This document shows, in pieces, positions 1 through 6,176 of a DNA stretch of 6,386 nucleotides. The stretch lies in contig WRHA01000299.1 in assembly GCA_009783395.1 (NCBI GenBank), positions 1 to 6,386 on the forward strand. The letters are read 5' to 3'. The notes beneath the pieces are model-generated. The model was not told where the DNA came from. It did no database searches and saw nothing but the letters and a program-made list of their open reading frames with translations. A program made the translations under genes and the position numbers. How positions within the stretch are numbered: position 1 is the first letter of the stretch; every line of letters begins with the position of its first letter. Source of the stretch: Defluviitaleaceae bacterium (lineage in GTDB: Bacteria; Bacillota; Clostridia; Lachnospirales; WQUN01).

Positions 1-52
1 CCGGCTTCGAGACGAACACGTCGCCTACCTCCGGATGTCCACGGTGCCCAAT

Positions 53-73
53 GCACGCTTGGCGCGCTTTTTT
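53..73 (+). terminator. possible intrinsic terminator of an off-window plus-strand gene
   Basis: GCACGC, a 3-base loop TTG and GCGCGC form a short stem with one A-C mismatch, followed directly by six T and then ATTAA on the plus strand. On the minus strand no T-run follows, so it would not serve the ATPase gene that ends at position 75. It would fit the end of a plus-strand gene left of the window. The first 67 bases are clearly richer in G+C than what follows, and no protein family could be recognised in them. The short loop and the mismatch keep the call tentative. Confidence 0.4.
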
Positions 74-74
74 A

Positions 75-1361
75 TTAAATCAACTGCCTTGTCATTGCTG
101 CAAGATATAGCGGTAAATTCGTAATTGCTCCGTCGGTAACATATCCGCGCTTTGAAAATCGTAATGCCGTTTGAGGCTGTTTTTGTTTTATATACGATTT
201 GAAGCTCGCGGCACTTTTTCCGTCGCCGGCTTTCACCTCGATAGGGATAATTTTCATGCCGTTTTGTATGAGAAAATCAATTTCCCCGCGATTGTTTGCA
301 TAGAAACGCGGGGCAATATCAAGTTGCCCGTGAAGCTGTTGAAGCACGAAGTTTTCGGCAAGCTGCCCCTTAAATTGATAGTCGCTTTTCAGCAAAATAG
401 CGGCATTGTCTATCCCCGCCATGTGCTTGAGCAAACCCGTATCAAATAAAAAGAGCTTAAAATAATTCAATTGGTCAAATGCCTTCAACGGATGCTCGGG
501 TTTGGAAACATTGTAGACGCGCAAAAGCATTCCCGCCGACACCAGCCATTCGATGGCTTCTTCAAACTCTCTTGCCCGCGCTCCTTCCTTGATGCAACCA
601 TATACAAATTTTTCGTTAGGCTTGGCAAGTTGGGAAACGATGCTTCGGAACACAAGGAGAATACGTCCGCTGTTGACCTTGCCGTTATGCTTTGCGAAAT
701 CATTTTCGTAAATAGTAATCAGCTCGTTTTGAATTTCGTGAATCATCTGCGGGTCTTTGTGTTGCACCCAGGCACTCACGCATTCGGGCAAACCGCCAAT
801 AATCAGGTAATAATTATAGGCTTCAAGCAGACGTTTGTGAAAAACTTCCTCAATTGACCGTCCTTTTTCAATTTGCCTGTAAAACGAATAAAGCGGCTCG
901 TCAATGGCAGCCAAAAATTCATCGAATGTCATCGGGAAGATTTCCAATAAATTAACTTGCCCCACCGGAAAAGACTTGGGCAAAAGTGTACCAAGTAAAC
1001 TCCCCGCCGAAACCACATGATACTCGTTTGCCTTCTCATTGAAATATTTTAATGCGTTAAGCGCGGACGAACACTCTTGGATTTCATCAAAAATAATGAG
1101 AGTTTCGCCGGGGATAATTTTTTTTCCGCCAAGCATTCCAAGCAACTCAATAATTCTGTGCGGATTTTTATTTGCCTCGAAAATGGATTTTAGCTCGTCC
1201 TCTTCGTCGAAGTTATAATAAACGTAATCGCAAAACTGACTTTTGCCAAATTCATGCATAAGCCATGTTTTACCCACTTGCCTTGCGCCCTTTACAATCA
1301 AGGGCTTCCGACGCGGGTCGCCCTTCCACTTTATGAGCTTTTCCATTGCGTTTCGATACAT
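75..1361 (-). CDS. AAA-family ATP-binding protein with DUF4143 module and PD-(D/E)XK-like C-terminus
   Basis: A 428-residue protein of the large bacterial and archaeal family that joins an AAA-type P-loop domain to a DUF4143 domain. Residues about 18-150 hold the ATPase: Walker A GARQVGKT at 25-32, Walker B LIIFDEIQE at 88-96, and a sensor-like SAGSLLG at 118-124. The DUF4143 part follows, around 185-360. The C-terminus keeps a PD-(D/E)XK-like signature, with E336 in AENFVL, GEID at 359-362 and IEVKAG at 374-379, so D362, E375 and K377 are the candidate catalytic residues. The cellular role is not established for the family; some members have been linked to mobile or defence-related functions, but nothing here decides this. 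No signal peptide or membrane segment is seen. The frame stays open for 25 more codons upstream, but I chose the Met at 1361 because a full GGAGGT lies 6 bases before it. The gene appears monocistronic: its own promoter and an upstream terminator separate it from the DUF3892 gene. Confidence 0.93.
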   Translation of the reverse strand: MYRNAMEKLIKWKGDPRRKPLIVKGARQVGKTWLMHEFGKSQFCDYVYYNFDEEDELKSIFEANKNPHRIIELLGMLGGKKIIPGETLIIFDEIQECSSALNALKYFNEKANEYHVVSAGSLLGTLLPKSFPVGQVNLLEIFPMTFDEFLAAIDEPLYSFYRQIEKGRSIEEVFHKRLLEAYNYYLIIGGLPECVSAWVQHKDPQMIHEIQNELITIYENDFAKHNGKVNSGRILLVFRSIVSQLAKPNEKFVYGCIKEGARAREFEEAIEWLVSAGMLLRVYNVSKPEHPLKAFDQLNYFKLFLFDTGLLKHMAGIDNAAILLKSDYQFKGQLAENFVLQQLHGQLDIAPRFYANNRGEIDFLIQNGMKIIPIEVKAGDGKSAASFKSYIKQKQPQTALRFSKRGYVTDGAITNLPLYLAAMTRQLI

Positions 1362-1367
1362 GAAAAC

Positions 1368-1373
1368 ACCTCC
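1368..1373 (-). promoter_or_regulatory. Shine-Dalgarno sequence that fixes the start of the DUF4143 ATPase
   Basis: GGAGGT on the minus strand, 6 bases before the ATG at 1361. It decides for this start over two in-frame upstream ATGs (at 1436 and 1403), which lack a comparable site and would put coding sequence across the predicted promoter. Confidence 0.85.
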
Positions 1374-1391
1374 CCACCAAATTCTATCCGA

Positions 1392-1420
1392 AAAATAACA
1401 CATATATTCAAATGTTTCAA
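1392..1420 (-). promoter_or_regulatory. predicted sigma-70-type promoter of the DUF4143 ATPase
   Basis: On the minus strand a -35 TTGAAA (1415-1420) is separated by exactly 17 bases from a -10 TATTTT (1392-1397) in AT-rich DNA. Transcription would begin near 1385 and give a leader of about 24 bases carrying the GGAGGT site. The position just downstream of a strong terminator supports independent transcription. It is a pattern match only; AT-rich DNA gives such matches by chance. Confidence 0.45.
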
Positions 1421-1475
1421 GAGGAGTTTTACACATAATTTCAATTATTTCTTCTAGTGTTTTTCACAAATAAAT

Positions 1476-1508
1476 ACCGCCTGCGATGATGAATCCTCCG
1501 CAGGCGGT
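1476..1508. terminator. strong hairpin terminator between the DUF3892 gene and the ATPase gene
   Basis: A perfect 10-bp inverted repeat, ACCGCCTGCG (1476-1485) and CGCAGGCGGT (1499-1508), encloses a 13-base loop. Read on the minus strand it lies 5 bases beyond the DUF3892 stop codon and is followed by ATTTATTTGTG, so it should end that transcript. Read on the plus strand it is followed by TTATTTTATT, so it may act both ways. The tails are T-rich rather than uninterrupted T-runs. Confidence 0.75.
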
Positions 1509-1513
1509 TTATT

Positions 1514-1807
1514 TTATTGCATCGCTGTTGCTGTTATTGATGGCAGATTATTTAGATTATTACTCTCCGTTCCGTCGGGAACGGATTTCAGATACTCTGT
1601 TCCGTCTCGTTCGGCAATGCCCACACCGAATATTCCGCCTTGCTTGGCTAAGGCAACACCTTCGCTTTTATTCAGGGTTTGTCCGTTTGAAAGTTGATAA
1701 CCCACTACCGTTCCGCCGTCTTTTACGAGGGCCGTAATCGTAGCGGCATTGCTGTTTGCTTCGGGAATTTCCTTCATTGCCATCAGAGGTAAAGCAGAAT
1801 TATTCAT
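1514..1807 (-). CDS. small DUF3892 domain protein
   Basis: A 97-residue protein whose residues about 23-89 match DUF3892: an ITALVKDGG start, a turn into YQLSNGQTLNKSEGVALAKQG (in two parts, 37-57), then GVGIAERDGTEYLKSVPDG (61-79) and the closing NNLNNLP (83-89). The family is small, soluble, mostly single-domain and of unknown function. The N-terminal 20 residues are a variable, Met- and Ala-rich tail with no clear signal peptide. The start at 1807 lies 9 bases after GGAG; an upstream ATG at 1813 is only 3 bases from it, and the open frame up to 1882 has no better site. It is followed closely by a strong terminator and is divergent from the cyclase-like gene. I saw no convincing promoter in the 102-base divergent gap. 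Confidence 0.85.
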   Translation of the reverse strand: MNNSALPLMAMKEIPEANSNAATITALVKDGGTVVGYQLSNGQTLNKSEGVALAKQGGIFGVGIAERDGTEYLKSVPDGTESNNLNNLPSITATAMQ

Positions 1808-1816
1808 TTTCATCAT

Positions 1817-1820
1817 CTCC
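1817..1820 (-). promoter_or_regulatory. Shine-Dalgarno sequence of the DUF3892 gene
   Basis: GGAG in the minus-strand context CAGGAGATGATGAAAATG. Three ATG codons follow in the same frame (1816, 1813, 1807). Only the last, 9 bases away, has a usual spacing, so it is preferred; initiation at 1813 would add two residues. Confidence 0.6.
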
Positions 1821-1909
1821 TGCATTTTAATTTCCCCAATCCCGGGCAAAAAATACAGAATACGACCCTTAGCAGGTGGCAAGGCTTATCCCATGAGAGG
1901 AATGATTTT

Positions 1910-2800
1910 ATGGGAAATTCGGCTATGCGCGGGCATTTTGAAGGATGGTACTACAAACATCAAACGAAAATTTCAAACGCTAACGACGGAATCAGGTCAT
2001 TTGCGGTTATCCCCGGAAAGGCAAGTGATGGCGCAATTATTTTCGTTGTCACCGATGACAAGTCCTATAATATTCCGTTTTCGCTGCCGGAATACCAAAA
2101 ACGCGACGGCGAGCTTCGTATTGGTGGCAATACATTTTCGTCTGCGGGAATATCTTTGGATATTCAAACTCCTGAACTTTCATTAACGGGCAAGCTTACG
2201 TACACAAACCTTTCACCCATCCGCGGCGACATCATGGGACCGTTCAGATTTTTCCCGATGGAGTGCCGCCACGGAATTATCAGCATGAATCATTCCCTGC
2301 AAGGAGAGGTGATTCTCAATGATGAAATGCTGAACTTCGGTGGCGGGAAAGGTTATATCGAATCCGACAGCGGACGGTCTTTTCCCACGGGATATACATG
2401 GGTGCAGTGCAACGCTTTTGATGAAGATTGCTCTATAATGGCTTCGGTTGCGCGGATTCCTTTTTACGGGCTACGTTTTTGGGGCTGTATTTGCGTGGTC
2501 TGGTTAAACGGCAAAGAATATCGGCTTGCAACATACAAAGGCGTAAAAATAATTCGTTGTGAACGCGGCATCATTGAATTGAAGCAGGCTAAATATCGTC
2601 TTAGCATTTCCGTTGACGAGCGAGCCGGTCATAAATTACCCGCGCCGCAATCCGGCAAAATGAGCCGCTTCATCAAAGAAACCCTATCTTGCCCCGCACA
2701 TTTCAGGCTTATGGAAGGCGACAAATGCCTTTTTGACGGAAAAAGCGATTTCGCAAGCTACGAATATATGATGGACGGGCAACGTAAAAACCCCGCTTAA
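1910..2800 (+). CDS. tocopherol cyclase-like family protein
   Basis: A 296-residue protein of the tocopherol cyclase family (plant VTE1 type), which has a lipocalin-like beta-barrel architecture related to carotenoid hydratase (CrtC) and AttH proteins. Recognisable blocks are FEGWYYK at 10-16, the dense block PFRFFPMECRHGIISMNHSL at 111-130, GKGYIESDSGRSFP at 146-159 with YTWVQCN at 162-168, and YRLATYKGVKI at 204-214. Plant members close the chromanol ring of tocopherol. Bacterial homologues outside photosynthetic lineages have no settled substrate, and no quinone or prenyl-transfer gene is visible here, so the reaction should not be assumed. No signal peptide or membrane segment is seen. 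The start has GAGAGG 9 bases upstream; the internal Met6, just before RGHFEGWYYK, is an alternative. It reads away from the DUF3892 gene and converges on tldE, with a terminator over its stop codon. Confidence 0.88.
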   Translation: MGNSAMRGHFEGWYYKHQTKISNANDGIRSFAVIPGKASDGAIIFVVTDDKSYNIPFSLPEYQKRDGELRIGGNTFSSAGISLDIQTPELSLTGKLTYTNLSPIRGDIMGPFRFFPMECRHGIISMNHSLQGEVILNDEMLNFGGGKGYIESDSGRSFPTGYTWVQCNAFDEDCSIMASVARIPFYGLRFWGCICVVWLNGKEYRLATYKGVKIIRCERGIIELKQAKYRLSISVDERAGHKLPAPQSGKMSRFIKETLSCPAHFRLMEGDKCLFDGKSDFASYEYMMDGQRKNPA

Positions 2801-2819
2801 TCAGCAGGGCTTTTACGTT
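2781..2819. terminator. bidirectional terminator overlapping the cyclase-like stop codon
   Basis: AACGTAAAA (2781-2789) pairs with TTTTACGTT (2811-2819), and inside it CCC-GC (2791-2796) pairs with GC-GGG (2804-2809) around a 7-base loop, with two mismatches. The core has an A-run on its left and a T-run on its right. On the plus strand it ends in GGGCTTTT, on the minus strand in GGGGTTTTT. It can therefore stop the cyclase-like transcript and also transcripts arriving from tldE. The TAA stop codon (2798-2800) lies in the loop. Confidence 0.65.
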
Positions 2820-2884
2820 ACAATATTATTTGGAGTTATTTCGTTCTCCATGATGTTTTTTTCTCTGCTCACGCTCAACGAGCA

Positions 2885-2960
2885 TTGACGTTATTTACCC
2901 TCGCGTCTGACGAGACAATTATGACGGTTTTACCGTCAACGATATTATATGAAGCGTCAA
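2885..2960. repeat. cluster of TGACG/CGTCA half-sites with a 7-bp hairpin, non-coding
   Basis: In the gap between the converging cyclase-like and tldE genes, TGACG occurs at 2886-2890, 2908-2912 and 2922-2926, and its complement CGTCA at 2934-2938 and 2955-2959. The inner two belong to a perfect 7-bp inverted repeat, TGACGGT TTT ACCGTCA (2922-2938). A smaller CGTC-T-GACG palindrome sits at 2904-2912. Upstream lie two weaker 5-bp hairpins (2831-2850 and 2866-2884). No gene could be supported in this stretch. It may be a protein-binding cluster, part of a 3' untranslated region or degenerate repeat DNA; the sequence does not decide. Confidence 0.35.
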
Positions 2961-3013
2961 GTTTTTAATGCAGGCATTTTATATGTTATTACTCCACCAA
3001 CACGCCCCGGGTC

Positions 3014-4321
3014 TTATTTCCCCGAAACAGTAATGCCGTCCAAACAAACCCACGGCAAATGCGTTGTGCCGTTTGTGACGCGCTCTCTTGAAATTGCGGA
3101 AATATTTTTCAGCGCGTCGAGGATGTTAAATGAAATCATTGTTTCTTGAAGCGCGTCGGTAACCGCGCCGTTTTCAATTAAGAAGCTGTTTTTTGCGACG
3201 CCGGAAATATCGCCGGACGCGCCGGGTGAGCCACCGCTGAAACGATTTAACAAAATGCCGCGCTCGGTGGATTTGATAATTTCCGCAAGCGCGATGTCGC
3301 CCGGTAGGACTTCACAGTGATATGTCGATGTGTCGGCGCGGGGCTTGCCGGTTTTTTTCGCGCCGTAAAGCCCGAGCGCGAAGGATTTTAAAACGCCGTC
3401 TTTGATAAAATCTACGTCACGCGTAATATATCCGTCATTTGTCCAGCGCGAACCGGTTATGATATGCGGTTCGTTAAGCGGCGCGGCGCGGAAGGTAAGC
3501 TTCTTGTCGGCGACTTGCGTTCCGAGCGCGTCCTTCCAGCGCGATGTGCCTTCGATAAGTGCGCGGTCGCCGAGGAAATTGTCTGTAATTGTCCCCCAAA
3601 GCATGTCGGTGCAGGCGGGGGTGACAATTACTTTGCCTGTAAATTTTTCGTCTACCATACGTGTGTCGAGGGATTTTACAGCTTCTTCCAAAAGCGTGCG
3701 GTGCATTCCCGAGTCAAGAAACGGTGTTGATGGTTTCAAAAAACTCGCGCCGTCGTAATTAAACGATGTGCCTTTTTCGCCGTCCTTTGCGACAAACATG
3801 CTGTGGAAACCGTAAGCGTCGTACCTTGATTCGAAGATTACGCCGTTTGAATTTACATATGCCTCTTCGGCGTCGGTTAATGTCGAAGAGAATCCTTCAA
3901 TTATTATCTTTGGAAACTCGTCGCGGACTTGCCCTAAATATTCGCGGATTCGTGCAAAAAGTCCGTCGCGGTCTTTTGTGATTTCGGGCTTGATGAAAAC
4001 TTTGTTTTCGACAAGCTCGGCGATATCGAATGCATCGTCGGGTTCGCTCGATTTTGCAAGCGCGACGCACGCGTCGGCGGCTTCGTCGATGCTTGCTTTG
4101 TCATGCTTATTTATTGCAGTAACTCCGCGTCGCCCGCCGACAATCGCGGTTAAAACCAAGCTGTTGTCAAACGTCGTGCGCATTAATGTAAACGCATTTG
4201 CTTCGACATTAAACTCGTCGCGAATCGTTTTTTTTGCGATACAAGAGGATTTGTCCGCACCGGATTTTTTCAGCGCGCCGAGCGCGTATTGTGCAATTTC
4301 TACAAAAGAGGTAGTTTTCAT
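3014..4321 (-). CDS. tldE: TldE/PmbA family protein, partner of TldD
   Basis: A 435-residue member of the TldD/PmbA family, close to the usual length for TldE (PmbA). It lacks the HExxxH zinc motif of TldD, as expected for the non-catalytic or regulatory half of the heterodimer. Family features visible are VNSNG at 156-160, the central VIVTPACTDMLWGTI at 231-245, FIKDGVLKSFALGLYGAKKTG at 305-325 (in the substrate-channel region), and the Gly-rich C-terminal block RFSGGSPGASGD at 360-371 followed by FLIENG at 380-385. TldD/TldE acts as a cytoplasmic metalloprotease on small or unfolded peptides: in E. coli it matures microcin B17 and degrades the CcdA antitoxin. The start at 4321 is chosen because AGGAGG lies 12 bases upstream inside the end of tldD and only 5 bases separate the two genes; a longer reading up to 4354 would overlap tldD by 28 bases. 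It is the last gene of the operon. No terminator directly follows the stop; the hairpin at 2781-2819 is the best candidate. Confidence 0.92.
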   Translation of the reverse strand: MKTTSFVEIAQYALGALKKSGADKSSCIAKKTIRDEFNVEANAFTLMRTTFDNSLVLTAIVGGRRGVTAINKHDKASIDEAADACVALAKSSEPDDAFDIAELVENKVFIKPEITKDRDGLFARIREYLGQVRDEFPKIIIEGFSSTLTDAEEAYVNSNGVIFESRYDAYGFHSMFVAKDGEKGTSFNYDGASFLKPSTPFLDSGMHRTLLEEAVKSLDTRMVDEKFTGKVIVTPACTDMLWGTITDNFLGDRALIEGTSRWKDALGTQVADKKLTFRAAPLNEPHIITGSRWTNDGYITRDVDFIKDGVLKSFALGLYGAKKTGKPRADTSTYHCEVLPGDIALAEIIKSTERGILLNRFSGGSPGASGDISGVAKNSFLIENGAVTDALQETMISFNILDALKNISAISRERVTNGTTHLPWVCLDGITVSGK

Positions 4322-4326
4322 TGGAT

Positions 4327-5715
4327 CTATCGTCCTCCTATATTCATCTCGCATCGCAGAGCGGGGCCGCCCATGCTTGTTGTCATTGACTGTTTTTTAC
4401 CGCAGAATCCGGAAATCTCCCACGCCAAATCGTCGGACACCATGTCCACTGTCTTTAGCATTTCGAACGCCACACCGCTGATCGTTGTTTCGCGAATTGC
4501 TTTGCCGAGCTTGCCGTTTTTTATTTCGTAGCCGAGGTCTACCGAGAACATGAATTCACCCGTGCTGTCGGCTTGACCGTTGCCTGTTTTTACCAAAAAA
4601 TATCCGTCATCAACGCTTGCGATCATATCATCAAACTTATCTGTGCCGGGGTGGATGACCGTGTTTCGCATACGGATCAGCGGCTCGTCGGAGAACTCAA
4701 ACGCACGGGCATTGCCTTGCGGACTTACGCCGAAATGACGTGCGGTTTCGCGACTGTGCATAAACCCGCGCAAATATCCGTTTTCGATAAGCACTGCATC
4801 TTCGGCGGGCGTTCCTTCATCATCGACGTAAACAGGCAGAGGGCATGTTTTGCCAAACGCCGTGTGGGCGAAATCCGTCATGGATATTTTTTCGCTTGCG
4901 ACTTGCTTGCCCAAATTATGCGCCGCAACGGATCCGCCCAAAACCAAATCCGCCTCGACGGTATGCCCAACAGCCTCGTGGGAAAGCATCCCCGCCAAAT
5001 CAGGATGCAACACACACTTTTTCAAACCCGCATTTGCATAAACGCCATCGCGTTTCTCCATCAAATTCTCATAAAGTTTGTCCAGCTCCGACTCAAGCGC
5101 GGCGTGGTCGCAGAAATATTCATCGAATCGCCCGACGTGGGAGAAGCCCTTAAACAGCTCGACCGGCACGCCGTCCGATGTTTCCGTTGTAAGCCACACA
5201 TAAACCATTGCGCGTGGCTGGAACGAATGCGAATCCGCGCCGTCGGAAACGGTCAGCAATTTTTCCATATAAAGCGTGTCGGCAAGAACGGTTCGGCTCG
5301 ACAAATTTCTGTATTTTTTCGCGATGAAGGCGTCCAAGTTTTTCGCGTAATCAATTAAGACGCTCTGTGGAATGTCATCAAAAATCGGCTTCTTCAGCCC
5401 GACCTTCCCCGGAGCGTCTTTAATTTTGGGCAGAGGCGGTTCACCCCTCCGTATGTTGTCATCCATAAATCGCACGTTTTCTGCCGCGGCTTTAAGCACG
5501 TTTTTCACGCTGTCCGGCGAGTATTCCGCGCCGCTTGCAAAGCCGTAAACTCCGCCGCGATACATGCGTGCCGAGATGCCGCTTTTTTGCGACTGTGTGT
5601 TTCCGACCATGTTGCCCGCAAGCAAGACCACACGCTTACTTGTGTTAACCTGAGCGCGAAGCTCGGTATGATCGGCGAAATGTTTTTTGTGCGCGGTTAG
5701 GTAGTCATGTAACAT
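4327..5715 (-). CDS. tldD: TldD family zinc metalloprotease
   Basis: A 462-residue TldD, the catalytic subunit of the TldD/TldE protease. The zinc-binding signature HEAVGH lies at 246-251 (H246, E247, H251) followed by TVEAD. The conserved C-terminal Cys that completes the zinc site in E. coli TldD corresponds to C438 in GFCGKK (436-441), followed by a Gly-Pro stretch similar to the family end. Other family blocks are YVDDEGTPAEDAVLIENG at 296-313, then GFMHSRETA at 317-325 and GNARAF at 334-339. All catalytic residues are present, so the enzyme is predicted active. It is cytoplasmic, with no signal peptide. An AAGGAG site 8 bases upstream overlaps the stop codon of the septum gene, and only 13 bases separate the two, which indicates one operon with possible translational coupling. 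No peptide precursor or azole-forming maturation genes are seen nearby, so a housekeeping peptide-processing role is more likely than a dedicated natural-product role. Confidence 0.95.
   Translation of the reverse strand: MLHDYLTAHKKHFADHTELRAQVNTSKRVVLLAGNMVGNTQSQKSGISARMYRGGVYGFASGAEYSPDSVKNVLKAAAENVRFMDDNIRRGEPPLPKIKDAPGKVGLKKPIFDDIPQSVLIDYAKNLDAFIAKKYRNLSSRTVLADTLYMEKLLTVSDGADSHSFQPRAMVYVWLTTETSDGVPVELFKGFSHVGRFDEYFCDHAALESELDKLYENLMEKRDGVYANAGLKKCVLHPDLAGMLSHEAVGHTVEADLVLGGSVAAHNLGKQVASEKISMTDFAHTAFGKTCPLPVYVDDEGTPAEDAVLIENGYLRGFMHSRETARHFGVSPQGNARAFEFSDEPLIRMRNTVIHPGTDKFDDMIASVDDGYFLVKTGNGQADSTGEFMFSVDLGYEIKNGKLGKAIRETTISGVAFEMLKTVDMVSDDLAWEISGFCGKKQSMTTSMGGPALRCEMNIGGR
4334..4339 (-). 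promoter_or_regulatory. tldE Shine-Dalgarno embedded in the last codons of tldD
   Basis: AGGAGG on the minus strand lies within the final Ile-Gly-Gly-Arg codons of tldD, 12 bases before the tldE ATG and overlapping translation of tldD. The spacing is longer than usual. The arrangement suggests that ribosomes finishing tldD help start tldE, which would keep the two subunits in balance. Confidence 0.7.
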
Positions 5716-5723
5716 TTTTTTCG

Positions 5724-5729
5724 CTCCTT
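5724..5729 (-). promoter_or_regulatory. tldD Shine-Dalgarno overlapping the septum gene stop codon
   Basis: AAGGAG begins within the TAA stop codon of the septum gene (TAAAGGAG) and lies 8 bases before the tldD ATG. It fixes the tldD start and shows the two genes are packed for co-translation. Confidence 0.8.
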
Positions 5730-6034
5730 TACTCCGCCATGTTTCTGAAAACGATCTCGTTTGGGCGAACCATGCCCAAAATATCGCGGGCGAGGCGTTC
5801 GATATAATCTTCGCGGTCGAGGCTTTCGAGTTGATACGTCAGACGTACGTATTCGGCCTGCTCGCGCTCAACTTCGGTGTTTATGCGTGTAAGCTCGGCT
5901 CTGCGCTCATTATAGCTTTCCATTTGGTTTACAAAAAGCGCACCGAGCAAAATTAATATCGCCGCCCAAAAAATATAGTAGAGAGCCAAAGTGCCGAGTC
6001 GTCTTTTGGTCGGCGGACGCTGTTCGGGTTTCAT
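5729..6034 (-). CDS. septum formation initiator, DivIC/FtsB family
   Basis: A 101-residue bitopic membrane protein with the layout of DivIC/FtsB: a short basic cytoplasmic N-terminus (KPEQRPPTKRR, 2-12), one membrane segment at about 15-36 (LGTLALYYIFWAAILILLG region), a coiled coil at about 38-75 rich in Glu, Arg and Leu, and the family's C-terminal block YIERLARDILGMVRPNEIVF at 77-96. In the family this protein joins FtsL and the FtsQ/DivIB protein in the divisome and helps activate septal wall synthesis. Whether this copy is the division protein or a paralogue cannot be told from the window. The only start has AGAAGG about 11 bases upstream, a weak and slightly distant site, which suggests modest translation. 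It is the first gene of the operon with tldD and tldE, an unusual pairing I cannot explain functionally. Confidence 0.9.
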   Translation of the reverse strand: MKPEQRPPTKRRLGTLALYYIFWAAILILLGALFVNQMESYNERRAELTRINTEVEREQAEYVRLTYQLESLDREDYIERLARDILGMVRPNEIVFRNMAE

Positions 6035-6080
6035 ATAGTATTAAACCTTCTTTCGGAAAATAAACCCTTGTCGGAAAAGT

Positions 6081-6110
6081 TATTTAGCTTTATTTTGCCA
6101 TATCGCGCAA
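6081..6110 (-). promoter_or_regulatory. candidate promoter of the septum gene-tldD-tldE operon
   Basis: On the minus strand TTGCGC (6105-6110) and TAAATA (6081-6086) are 18 bases apart, giving a leader of about 40 bases. A competing pair, TTGTTT (6115-6120) and CAAAAT (6092-6097) with 17 bases between, overlaps it. Either could serve, and neither is a strong match. Confidence 0.3.
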
Positions 6111-6157
6111 GCCTAAACAATCCCGAACGTAGTTTCGGCGCGGGTTTGCGGCATCTG

Positions 6158-6166
6158 TGATATTAT
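6158..6166 (+). promoter_or_regulatory. candidate extended -10 promoter of topB
   Basis: TGATATTAT matches an extended -10 element (TGN directly before TATTAT, 6161-6166). No good -35 lies 16-18 bases upstream, where the DNA is GC-rich. Transcription would begin near 6173, just before the palindrome at 6177-6203. Confidence 0.35.
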
Positions 6167-6176
6167 TAAACGAATC

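Noticed and set aside
1362..1436. 25-codon N-terminal extension of the DUF4143 ATPase
   Set aside because: The frame is open, but a strong GGAGGT sits just before the internal Met, a promoter-like sequence lies inside the extension, and the extension does not resemble the family N-terminus.
2852..2887. Short plus-strand frame starting MMFFSLLTL that could be a leader peptide
   Set aside because: It has only about a dozen codons and a poorly spaced GGAG, lies downstream of a terminator and has no gene behind it to control.
2872..2962. Minus-strand stretch reading KLDASYNIVDGKTVIIVSSD, protein-like in look
   Set aside because: It has no start codon in frame (a stop comes just before it) and runs under 30 codons. 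Joining it to the nearby MPALKT start would need a frameshift for which there is no other evidence.
2949..3149. Plus-strand 66-residue open frame antisense to the 3' end of tldE
   Set aside because: It has no ribosome binding site, and two thirds of it lies opposite conserved tldE coding sequence. It is most likely a shadow frame, not a TldDE peptide substrate.
4573..5358. Long plus-strand open frame of 261 codons opposite tldD
   Set aside because: It is antisense to a fully conserved tldD with zinc motif, has no family resemblance, and reflects the codon bias of the GC-rich opposite strand.
3014..5715. Possibility of a peptide natural-product (azole-modified) cluster around TldD/TldE
   Set aside because: There are no cyclodehydratase, dehydrogenase or precursor-like genes in the window, and both subunits are encoded next to a division gene, so a general role is the simpler reading.
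6053..6078. Direct repeat TCGGAAAA at 6053-6060 and 6071-6078
   Set aside because: It is only 8 bases in AT-rich leader DNA, 18 bases apart; it could be chance and shows no symmetry.
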